This document shows, piece by piece, positions 55,401-64,000 of a DNA stretch of 64,000 bases (positions are counted from its first letter, which is position 1; every line of letters starts with the position of its first letter). The stretch covers positions 44,684,786 through 44,748,785 of the forward strand of contig NC_031773.1 in NCBI RefSeq assembly GCF_001522545.3. Reading direction: 5' to 3'. This DNA comes from Parus major. Lineage: Eukaryota; Chordata; Aves; Passeriformes; Paridae. Position numbers and translations under genes: made by a program. Under the pieces are notes generated by a model. That model saw only the letters and a list, made by a program, of their open reading frames with translations. It made no database searches and had not been told where the DNA came from.

Positions 55401-56825
55401 CAGTGCAAGAATACAGCACAGGCAGTAGCTCTGGAGAAAGCCACCACACAAACCAGGCATTAGAACTAGATTATAAATGGCTAGTCATTGTACTGAAGTG
55501 AACTTACTACTGTACTTAGAAAAGTGGGAATCATATTTCAAATTCAACTGACTATCTGGTACACTTCTTCCTAAGCAGCCTATTCGAGCACAGTATAAAA
55601 AAGCAATCACATGGTGTGTTTTGATTTTGGTCAATGGGCTAGTAATTCAACAGTGGTGCAATAGCTAATTGAGCTGGGGCACCACAGAACTTTGGTAAAC
55701 TACCAAATACACGAACTGTTGTTGTTTACAGGACTAAACATAGCTTTAAAATAGCAAGGTTTTATAATAGAGTTTGAACAGTATAACTTGGAGAGTGAAC
55801 ATTAAATTTTCCCTGATAGGGAACTTGGAAATAATATAAATACCTTGACAAGAAGGCACTGGCAACAGAATCACAAATATATTTTCATTTAATCAATTTC
55901 CATTGTGCTAGGCCTTTTCTTTCTTTAAGGAACAAAAAACCAAACCAAACCCCCAATTTATTCAAGTTCTAGGTCAACAGTGTTTCAGTTCATTTTGTCT
56001 TCCTTTGCTATGCCTAGTTTAGCACTGAACACCAGCACTGGACTGTGTGCTGCAGACCTTCTCTGCTCTGAATACAGTCCAATGCCGTAAATGATTGTGA
56101 CAATACACTGACTCAAGAGCATGATGAAACTTACGATCAAAGCTATGCTGTAGATCCCAGGAGACACAACTAATGACTGAAGTTAAGCCCTATCACCCAA
56201 CATGGCCAGTAACCCAGTTACACTCCACTAAAGCCAGGTACCTTGAAAGTAATGCTGCTCTTACCTAACCTGCTCCCTAAGTTTTAGACCTCCTCTGCCT
56301 CGATGGTCTCCCACAAAAAAGATTCCCTTTCTTTGTTTTGTAGGCTTATTACTATGGCATGCCTAATTTCTTCTGCCAGCAAGGGTAGCAGCTATGGGTG
56401 AGGGTATGGGGTGAAGCTACGTCTTTTAACACAGAATTCCACGATGCAATGCCTTGTCTGTGATAAACACTTCCATCTGTGATTAAAGTAGAAATCTGAA
56501 GATGGAAATATCAAAGGAAGGGCAATTAATACGTTGTATGTATTAACCCAGCAGTCAAAACATAAGTTCTGCACCACAGCTAGTAACAGAATGAACAAGG
56601 ACCCTGCAGACGCATTGAAGACAGGAAATTCAGTACCACTACATTAATAAAATGACTGCCTGTGACTTTAAACCCTGGCATGCTTGTACTTGGCGAGAGA
56701 GTGAACGATTTATTGTTACTATGAAGGATGCAGGAATGGAAATGAAGATGAGAGGGGCGATGATAATGATGATAGGGAAGAACAGGTTAATACCCCCAGC
56801 ATTTTATGGGGAACGATGTCCCTAC

Positions 56826-56959
56826 CTCAATAAGCTGGATAAGGGAATAGCTCCAGATCCACTGCCCAGGATCCCTCCTTTCCTCCCAGAGAGGAGTTTC
56901 TCCACCAGAGCCACATTCCCAGTGCGAGCGGCTTCCAGCAGTTCCTGGTCCTTCCCCAT
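56826..56959 (-). CDS. ANKS1B: ANKS1B coding exon 1 (N-terminus, start codon)
   Basis: First coding exon of the ankyrin/SAM/PTB scaffold ANKS1B (AIDA-1), a neuronal postsynaptic and nuclear-signalling adaptor. Read on the minus strand, it encodes 44 residues starting [20 protein letters not shown] and ending in a Ser-rich stretch (IPLSSLL). The last two bases, AG, begin a split Ser codon. Residues 4-24 look like the helix pair of an N-terminal capping ankyrin unit. The ATG at 56959-56957 is in strong Kozak context (A at -3, G at +4). Longer versions of this frame open only at GTG, so the ATG is preferred. The exon ends in TTGAG followed by the donor GTAGGG. The paralogue ANKS1A, as I remember it, starts MGKEQ and has a long Gly-rich insert where this exon has a short Gly/Ser stretch, so ANKS1B fits better. 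It sits inside the CpG island. 5' untranslated bases must extend upstream but their limit is not visible. Confidence 0.95.
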
Positions 56960-57147
56960 GGTCGGGAACCAAGGAGCCCCCCACGGGAGAGCTGCACCCC
57001 GGGCCACAGCGGCCCCCTCCCTCCACAGAACGGTCTCCCCTCCCCAGACCCTGCCTCAGAGCAGAGCACAGCAGAGATTCCTGCAGTCCCTTCCAGACCA
57101 GCAGGAGCAGCAGCAGGAGGGAGGAGGAGAATCACCTCCTCCTAGTT

Positions 57148-57240
57148 TCACTGGATCATTTCTGGGTGGAGTGTGGAAGAAGGGGGGAGGCAGGGAGAGA
57201 GGGAGGACGAGGCCAATAAAGAACCTCCCCCCACTCCCAT
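57148..57240 (-). other. Upstream ORF of 30 codons in the presumed ANKS1B leader
   Basis: Minus-strand ATG at 57240 (weak context: T at -3, G at +4) opens a frame beginning MGVGGGSLLASSS and ending HPEMIQ before TGA at 57150-57148, about 190 bases upstream of the main ATG. A second ATG in the same frame near its end (57159) gives a minimal Met-Ile-Gln-stop. If the mRNA starts upstream of 57240, this could lower translation of the main frame. The peptide itself shows no known domain. Confidence 0.4.
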
Positions 57241-57258
57241 GCACACACAGCCCCGGCC

Positions 57259-57283
57259 GGGCGGATGGGGCGGGGGGAGCGGG
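57259..57283 (+). other. G-quadruplex-type motif near promoter
   Basis: Four G runs (259-261, 267-270, 272-277 and 281-283 of the 57,000s) separated by loops of 5, 1 and 3 bases satisfy the G3+N1-7 pattern. The G-rich strand is plus, which is the template strand for ANKS1B. Confidence 0.5.
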
Positions 57284-57331
57284 CAGCCTCGGCCCGTGTG
57301 GCCGGACGGGCCGGCGGGGATAACGACCCTC

Positions 57332-57360
57332 ACAGATGGACAGACGGACGGACGGACGGA
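57332..57360. repeat. GGAC tetranucleotide microsatellite
   Basis: Short run of GGAC units with slightly diverged copies at its left end, inside the CpG island about 375 bases upstream of the ANKS1B start codon. It is likely to vary in length between individuals. Confidence 0.8.
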
Positions 57361-57443
57361 AGCGGGGAGGAGCGGGCGGAGGGAGGGAAGGAGAGAGGAG
57401 GCGCAGCCCTGCCGTGCCAGGCCCGTTGCTGAGGAGACGCGGC

Positions 57444-57783
57444 NNNNNNNNNNNNNNNNNNNNNNNNNNNNNNNNNNNNNNNNNNNNNNNNNNNNNNNNN
57501 NNNNNNNNNNNNNNNNNNNNNNNNNNNNNNNNNNNNNNNNNNNNNNNNNNNNNNNNNNNNNNNNNNNNNNNNNNNNNNNNNNNNNNNNNNNNNNNNNNNN
57601 NNNNNNNNNNNNNNNNNNNNNNNNNNNNNNNNNNNNNNNNNNNNNNNNNNNNNNNNNNNNNNNNNNNNNNNNNNNNNNNNNNNNNNNNNNNNNNNNNNNN
57701 NNNNNNNNNNNNNNNNNNNNNNNNNNNNNNNNNNNNNNNNNNNNNNNNNNNNNNNNNNNNNNNNNNNNNNNNNNNNNNNNNNN
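57444..57783. other. Assembly gap (340 N) in the CpG island
   Basis: A run of unknown bases flanked on both sides by very GC-rich sequence, a typical place for sequencing dropout. Any frame reported across it is open only because the bases are unknown. The promoter and transcription start may fall here. Confidence 0.99.
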
Positions 57784-57850
57784 CGGGGCGAGCTGCCGGC
57801 AGGTGCGGGCGGGGCGAGGGGCCCGTGTGACAGCGCAGTGTGTGCGAGGC

Positions 57851-57870
57851 GGCGGCGGCGCCATCCGCGG
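57851..57870 (-). promoter_or_regulatory. YY1-like element in CpG island
   Basis: On the minus strand this reads CCGCGGATGGCGCCGCCGCC, containing the GATGGCGCC core of YY1 elements. In CpG-island promoters such elements often lie just downstream of the start site and point in the direction of transcription, here toward ANKS1B exon 1. Motif match only. Confidence 0.35.
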
Positions 57871-58060
57871 CCCCTGCCCATCCGGGAGCCCCGCACGGAC
57901 GGCGCCGGCTCCGCTGCGCGAACCGCGGGCGGAGAGGAAAATCCGGCCCCGCGCAGGGCAGGAGCGAATCGGGCAGGCGGGACTGCCGGCACCTGCCGCA
58001 CGCCAGGGTCGCCGCCTCTCAGGGTTTCCAAGGATAGGAGGTATAACTGAATGTATTTAG

Positions 58061-61000
58061 TATCAAATCCAGTCTGCCCTTCTGGAGCTCCCGGTTCCGT
58101 TACAGAGACCTTTTAAATTGTGTGACTTTTCCGGGCACCGAAAATAACCGTTCCTCGTTGGATTTTGGGTTCTTTCAAGCAATGCTGAAAATACTCAGTG
58201 CTGGCCGGCTCACAGGCATATTCTTGACAAATGCACCGTTTGATGATGTGCGTATGTGAGAAGTAAATTAGAGCCCCGTGTTCCTGTTTTAGTTTAGTAA
58301 TTGGTGTAGGTAGGACCATAGGCAAGTAAGTTATGATCCCTCACCGTTCCCTAACTGGGATCCGTGGCTCTCTCCCATGTGGTCCCACTCTCCTCTTGTG
58401 TGTCACAAGAAGCAATGGGAACAATGGCAAAATAACATTGTGTTAGGCAGGATTCTAATGTTATGTTTTCAGACAGTGTTTATTACACCAAACCTGTGGT
58501 ACATTCAAGGCGGTGGAAAGATCCTTATTAATTTCACTAATGATTTGCTTTAGTTCCTGTCAGTAATGGTTTTACAGATTTTTTTTTTGTTTTGTTTCTG
58601 TGTCCTGTGTAACGTTCTGTTAGCTAATTGAACAATTTTAATATTTTAAACATTGATAGAAATTTCATTCTGGGGTCTGATTTTCTCTTACAAAATAAAA
58701 AACAATCCTTATGGAGACCTGTTATTTCAATAAAGCCATCCATAGAAACAAAACAGTATATTTTATCTAGAAAATGTAATTTACATAGTTTGTCATTTTC
58801 AGGGTGTAAAATGATGTCCTCTCTGATATTGTCAGCAGGACACAGAATTGAACACATGCATAAAATTATTCCGGACTCTCTAACTACAGCTTTTCTTACT
58901 GAAAGAGTCTGATATAAATAGCAATTTTAAGGCCTGATTCTGTGATCACAAGTGTTTCATTGTGGTTTGAATATATAAATGTATAATCACATGAATTAGG
59001 ATTCATAGTTTAAGTCTTTAGTCACAGCAGAGTCACAGTGGAAAAGTGTAATTTAAAGCTGGGCTAAAAAGTTGAATCTTGTTGCCAGCCACTTAAACAT
59101 TAACTAGTTCCCAAGAAATTAGCCATAAACTAAGAGCACCCCTGCATTGTGAATTCTTGTTAAGGTTGCCATAATTTCCCTGTATTCCTGCCTTGCTTCT
59201 GATTTTGTACGCAGTCACGTGCGTTGCCTGATAAACACCTTCTCACATGTATCCTCTGCATGCTCTGCGTGAAGAGATTCCTTCAAATTTGCTGAGAGCC
59301 TCTGAAGAGGTGCCAGTATTTGGTGAAGAGCTAATCATAAGGCAGAGGTGTGTGCATAAACCTGCACATTTGTGAAAAACTAGATTAGAAGCAGATACTA
59401 AGGAAAATCTCAGGTTTTCAAGAATTTGTATTGTTTATGTGCTTGGATCAGCAGATGGCAAATATGACTCAGTATAAATGTTACATAATTCTTCTGGGGA
59501 AAATTAAGACTGTGCTCTAATTGAAATTATCGTCCAGAAAGCTGTTGAAGAACAGTATGGAGAATCAGCATAGAAATATCAATGGTGCAGATGCTTGCAG
59601 AAGCCAGCAAATTCAGAAAGATTTTATGAATGTAGCAAGGTTGAAAACCCCAGTAAACCCATAGCCTAGTGCCCAAAAAAATCTGTGAAGGCCAAATAGA
59701 AGATTTTGTTTCATTAACAAATAGGGCAGAACAGAGTAATTCTATCAATTTGAAACGTAAAAAGGAATGTAAGCAGCACTATTTAATTGAAGGGTTAAAC
59801 GTGTATAAATTCTAAGGGCTACTGAAGCAAAAAATTGAGAACATGGGCTGGTCTGTTTCCTAAGATGAAGTAGTAAGAAAAACAAAGTACCTAGACAGAG
59901 TTGAACGTAAATGGTCAAACCCATTCATAGATTAAGGAGACTCCTTTGTGTTTTTAAATGTCTTAGGTTTTTTTACTCCTGGTAATGTCAGGACAACACT
60001 GTGGAATGTTAAAAGTTGTATGTATGATAAATTAGACACAGAATGTAGAAACACATTCTAGTTGTATAATTTGCAGTAGTTACAGATGAGAAAAATTATT
60101 TGTAAAACAGCAAAGAGATCTTTCAAAACGTTATATGCTTTTTGAGCGGTAATGTTCTATATCACGGCAGAATTTTGATTCTATGATTTTAGTATTTGTG
60201 AAGACATTTTAAGTTATGACCACTGCAGCTGTCAGTGTCTAAGTGGCATCACACCTTCAATTGCAAAATTTCTCTCAACACAACATATGCTTTACCTTCT
60301 GTTTTCTTCCATTTTCTAGAATACCAGAGAGAGCACTTAGCCTACCTAGAAATTCTTTAACTGGTTTGTCATTTGAAAGGACTAGAAGTGACTGTAAAAA
60401 GCAGGGAGTTTCCTTAATGTTTTTACAATGCAACTATCACTTGGCTTTGTTCTCATATCAGGGTGACAACTTCTTCATTTCTTCCTCCTTTAGCCTCCCG
60501 GAATTAAACGCAAATTAAATGGGTGCTTTCTAACATTCCATGACTTTTCCCTCTCTCTTTTCAAGCAGACACATGGAAGGGAGTATGAAAAACTGAGTTG
60601 CAGGTATTGAAGAAAACACTAAATCCACGTTGTTAAAAAATAGTTGTGTAGAATAGCAAACATATTGACATCATATTTCAGGACTATGTATTATCAATTC
60701 TCTCACGTAAAGATATAGGGAAGGCCTAAGATTCCGATTACAAATTCCGAAGGGTATTCTGAGACAGAGCAGAAAATGCTAGAATAAACCATCAGCCCTT
60801 TTTGACAGCAGAAAATAAATTAGCATTAAATAGGCCTGATTATTATTCTAATTTTTTGTGACGGCTGCCCAAGAGAAAGCAGTATTTTTCATGCAAGTGT
60901 TGGGTGGCAAGTGTTTTTCAGTCTCGACATTGTCTTTTGCTTTTTAGAGTGTATATCTACAGCATAAAAAAGAACCGTGAGCTCGTGAGGCCAGGTGTGA

Positions 61001-63019
61001 ATGCCATCATGTCCTGGTTCCCTGCCAAGGTGGAACCCAGATGCAGGTCAGCCCTCCTCAGGGATAGGCTCAGCAGGTAGATGGCACAGTGGACATGGCC
61101 TCGGTTTGGAAAACTGGGACACACCATAATATTCACATGATGCTTAGTTTAGCTCTCACCACTGAAATATGCAAAAGGACTTGCATCCTCCCCCACTGTA
61201 AAAGAAAATTATAGAAACTGAAGGTACTAAAACTAACTCATGAGGGATGTAAAAACACCAAGAGTTCTGTGGTCTTAAAACACTGCACAGATTCTTGGAT
61301 TCACCCGATGAAGTAGAAGCTGAAATAACGTGAGGGGAAAGCCATTTTTGACAACTTATCCACAACAATCCTGTCTCTGACCAAACAATTCTGACTAGAT
61401 CCCATTTTCTATAAACACTTCCTTTCAAGCATGTTGGAAATGTTTCAAGGGAAAAGAATTGAAAACTGGTCCTTTAGTGATGTTGTACAACAGCAAGATG
61501 CCATCCCAGCATTTGCAGTGACCCCACACCATCATTCTTATGGGGCTCTAAACACATTACAGAAGAGGAAGAAATTAAACTGTGATTCTGTCTCACAGCC
61601 ACTAATCTACAGAGTCATCTGAATATACCATGGGAAACATGCTGCATTCCTCACAGGGCTGAAACATCCCACTGCTGGAAAGTGTCAAGGACACACAGAC
61701 TGCAGGCTGTGTTAGCACTGGAGAGCCGAACCTGCAGAATATGGGCATGGGATAGTACTGACAGAAAGTCAAATCTCTCTGCTGTGCCATTTCCAGTGCA
61801 ATTGTGATTTTGCTCTGATGGCAGATGCTAAGGTTAACTGGGATATCTATACATATCTTTACATGTATTTCTTGTGTGACAGCAGGTGGGATTAGCAGTA
61901 TGATTATTCATCCAATCCTTCTGCTCTATGTTAGGTTTACATCAGTGTGCTATCAAAATATGCTTGAGACTATTTTTCATGCATTAGAGAGAAATGCACA
62001 ATCAAATGTGGATATGAGTTGGTAAGAGCAGCATGCTGATTAGATGCCCCAGTCCAGTGTGTGCTGACAGATACAGTACAGTATTAAAGCCTTGCCTGTA
62101 CTACTTAATGCACAGCTTATTGCATAAAAAACAACTTCCTTCTACCTTTGATACATTGCAACCTCTTTCGGACTATAAAATATTTTCCTCTTTTTATCTT
62201 CCCTTGAGGATGTGTACAACATTGCCTGCACATTAGATTTTGACTGCCTGAAAGAAGGATCATAGAGAAGTCTCAGCTGAAACATGCAAGTGACAAGGGA
62301 CTGCAACTGCAAGTACAGACAGCTGGTAGAATTGTGTGCAAGTGTTATCCTTGCTCTCCATCAGTAACATCCAGGAAAGCACCACGGGGGGCTGGTGCAC
62401 TGTAAGGCAGTAGCATAGTTAGAAGTGTTCTGCCAGGGGGTCTATTCTGATTTTGTCTCTTCTAATAGTAACTATCCTACATGAATACATATCACTCCTC
62501 AGAACTGATGTAAATGGTTGAGTGAACACTCATGCATCATGCATTCTTTAGGTATGTTCGTATTTGTGCATACATGTGGTGATGACCAACAAGACAGAAT
62601 GCATTTGAAATTTCAAAGGAGAAATACATGACAAAGACAGATTTTTGATTAATGTTTCAGTAGGAATTAACCTATAACCAAATGGACACTGCACTCTTTT
62701 TTCTTCCCAGTATAGCATTCTCAAATGTACAGTCTTCCACTGATTCTCTTACTAACTTTAATTTACCAAATCCTTGCAAGTTTTGGCTTTGATGCTTATT
62801 CTTAACACAAATTAAGCAGATAGCTAACTTTGCACTGGATTTTTGGTCTGCCCAGGTTTTTTTCCCAGTGGATATAACTATTTGTGGTGAAAAAGTAGTT
62901 GACATTTCAACTACCAGGGCCTTTCTTTACAGGCCAAGTCCCAGGTGTTCACTGAAGTTACAGTCCCATAAGCAAAGGCTTTGTTGAAACAAATCACTAA
63001 ATAAAAGTAACTTCCCTGG
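58061..63019. other. Upstream intergenic DNA, no gene recognised
   Basis: Sequence on the far side of the ANKS1B promoter. I looked for coding exons on both strands and found none that I recognise. From knowledge of the human locus the next gene in this direction is BLTP3B (UHRF1BP1L), but no piece of it is identifiable here. Apart from a CTCF-like core at 59448, it is AT-rich single-copy-looking DNA. Confidence 0.6.
59448..59460 (+). promoter_or_regulatory. CTCF-like core motif upstream of promoter
   Basis: TCAGCAGATGGCA fits the CTCF core at every position except the first. It lies about 1.4 kb beyond the CpG island on the upstream side of ANKS1B. Confidence 0.32.
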
Positions 63020-63470
63020 ATCAGATTCAATTCCTCAAAGAGTCTGAAGAACCTCAGATCTAACATTCACGAAATTAAAATGATGACATGTGAGCTATTG
63101 TTTCAATTGGCCTTGGTACTAGATGTGTGGAAGGTGGCAAATATGATCCTAATAACTCCTGAGGGCTTGAAGGGGACTGAGTTGATTTGCATGTGTGGAA
63201 AATTGGTAGACACCTGGCAGCATACAACAGTGAAGATTCAGTACAGCTTTTGGAGAAGCAAGTCATGTCTCATGTTTCTATTGGAGTTCTTTGGAGGAGT
63301 CAAAGAGCATATAGAAAATTGCAAGTCAATCAATAGGTTCTACTTGGTTTTCCAAAAAGCTTTTGACAAGGTCCTTAGAGAATACTTTTAAAGAAATCAA
63401 ATTATTATTAAGGAGGATGATTCTCCTGTGAGTGGACAATTGGTTAAAGGAAAGAAGGTAAAAGGGAAAG
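63020..63470 (+). mobile_element. CR1/L2-like LINE reverse-transcriptase relic
   Basis: A plus-strand frame contains LVLDVWKVANMILI, resembling the VPEDWKKANVTPI motif. Further on, SFWRSKSCLMFLLEFF resembles GFRKGKSCLTNLLEFF, and YLVFQKAFDKVLRE resembles YLDFQKAFDKVPH of CR1/L2-clade reverse transcriptases. Motif order and spacing fit one reading frame of about 103 codons before decay. Catalytic residues are not preserved. It is upstream of ANKS1B and unrelated to it. CR1 versus L2 assignment is uncertain. Confidence 0.72.
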
Positions 63471-63710
63471 ATGGCTAGTTTTCACATTGGTGTGGTTATA
63501 TACTTCTTACCTCAGCACATATATACACAGTTATATACCTCTCAATACAGCACAGCTATATAGAGGTATCCTAGGACTTGCAATGTCCAGCAGACTCATA
63601 AAGCGCCTCTGAAGAGAATAATAAGTGAAATAAAGTAGCAAAACAACAGGTTTCAGGATAAAATAAAAAACTGAGTATGAAGGAGTACATTGTTCTAGTA
63701 GATAGTAAAA

Positions 63711-63752
63711 CAGAAGGTGCATATACAACCACAGAAGGTACATATACAACAA
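63711..63752. repeat. Two-copy 21-base imperfect tandem repeat
   Basis: Adjacent 21-base units sharing CAGAAGGTRCATATACAAC, with about two mismatches. In the upstream intergenic region. Confidence 0.75.
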
Positions 63753-64000
63753 CCACACAGTTATTCTGATGTTAAGGGTACTGCTGCTGTCTGTCAAAAA
63801 AACCCCACCAACTAATATCAAATTTGTTAGAAATGGTGATTTTGTGAAACTGGTACTTAGCTCCTAGCACAAGATTAGGGCCCCAACATATTTTATTCAG
63901 TTAGCCCAACATTAAAAAGGTTCTTCATTCTTAATTACTTCCTCAAGCCCCACAAAACAACATTCTAGAGTGTTTAAATCAGACAGCTAGTGCTGCACTG

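Larger units (their letters stand above)
11630..56825 (-). other. ANKS1B: ANKS1B intron 1 (about 45 kb)
   Basis: First intron of ANKS1B, from donor GTAGGG at 56825 down to acceptor TTTGCAG ending at 11630. It is mostly AT-rich unique-looking sequence. Recognised contents are CR1 relics (about 20040-20600, 29650-29972, 31395-31690 and 48590-49545), microsatellites and low-complexity tracts, a perfect inverted repeat (12706-12737), and several GC- or CpG-richer blocks (about 17590-18440, 46020-47170 and 52030-52420) without an assignable function. In the remaining stretches, including 21000-29600, 32150-38200, 41000-46000 and 53000-56600, I see nothing beyond AT-rich intronic DNA. The 60-90-codon open frames there lack recognisable protein families. 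Confidence 0.88.
56960..57443 (-). other. ANKS1B: Probable ANKS1B 5' leader / proximal promoter
   Basis: Sequence immediately upstream of the ANKS1B start codon, up to the assembly gap. There is no in-frame ATG just upstream of the annotated start. An upstream ATG at 57240-57238 opens a 30-codon frame that stops at 57148. The segment is rich in CT on the gene strand and contains GC boxes further up. How much of it is transcribed is inference, since no start site can be read from sequence alone. Confidence 0.5.
56900..58060. promoter_or_regulatory. ANKS1B: CpG island at the ANKS1B 5' end
   Basis: The only CpG-dense segment in an otherwise AT-rich window. It covers exon 1, the upstream leader, a gap of unknown bases (57444-57783) and GC-rich flanks on both sides. 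It contains GC-box type GGGCGG/GGGGCGG strings near 57260-57275 and 57805-57815, an inverted CCAAT box relative to the gene (CCAAT on plus at 57213-57217), and a YY1-type GATGGCGCC on the minus strand at 57857-57865. No TATA box is evident, as is usual for CpG-island promoters. The transcription start cannot be placed. It may lie in or around the gap. Confidence 0.85.

Noticed and set aside
56822..57007. N-terminal extension of ANKS1B exon 1 upstream of MGKDQ
   Set aside because: The longer frame begins at GTG, not ATG. The ATG at 56959 has strong Kozak context and matches the known protein start.
57148..58060. Long open frames on both strands crossing the CpG-island gap (up to about 295 codons)
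   Set aside because: They are open only because 340 unknown bases contain no stops. The flanking peptide sequence is compositional (Arg, Ala, Gly, Pro) with no domain.
58061..63019. Possible 3' end of the neighbouring BLTP3B (UHRF1BP1L) gene
   Set aside because: No exon, stop codon with recognisable C-terminus or poly-A signal cluster could be identified; the expectation comes only from human gene order.

Overview
The window looks like avian nuclear DNA. It is AT-rich, has no dense coding and no prokaryote-style gene packing, and carries eroded CR1-family LINE fragments. Its only confident gene is a multi-exon vertebrate gene with large introns. The bird call rests on the CR1 3' ends and general texture, so a reptile cannot be fully excluded.

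The gene is ANKS1B (AIDA-1/EB-1, an ankyrin-repeat, SAM and PTB scaffold of neurons), on the minus strand. Its first three coding exons are readable with consensus splice sites and continuous phase: exon 1 at 56826-56959 (codons 1-44 plus two bases), exon 2 at 11549-11629 and exon 3 at 7686-7842. Together they give the N-terminal 124 residues, which start the ankyrin-repeat domain. The rest of the gene lies to the left of position 1. Intron 1 is about 45 kb, intron 2 about 3.7 kb, and intron 3 is open at the window edge.

Layout: 1-7685 is part of intron 3, with a GGAGA satellite around a 229-base gap. 7843-11548 is intron 2. 11630-56825 is intron 1, mostly unremarkable AT-rich DNA with four CR1 remnants, several microsatellites, a purine tract and a few CpG-bearing blocks. 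About 56900-58060 is a CpG island covering exon 1, the 5' leader and the presumed promoter, interrupted by a 340-base gap that may hide the transcription start. 58060-64000 is upstream intergenic DNA with one LINE reverse-transcriptase relic and no recognisable gene.

Most open frames of 60-110 codons in this window are chance openings in AT-rich introns, and the long ones across the gaps are open only because the bases are unknown. I found no tRNA, rRNA, CRISPR array or undescribed multi-gene system. The more checkable observations are a small frame-preserving exon 2, a 30-codon upstream ORF in the leader, a two-sided assembly-gap satellite, a perfect 13-bp inverted repeat, CTCF-like cores and a G-quadruplex-type motif at the promoter.
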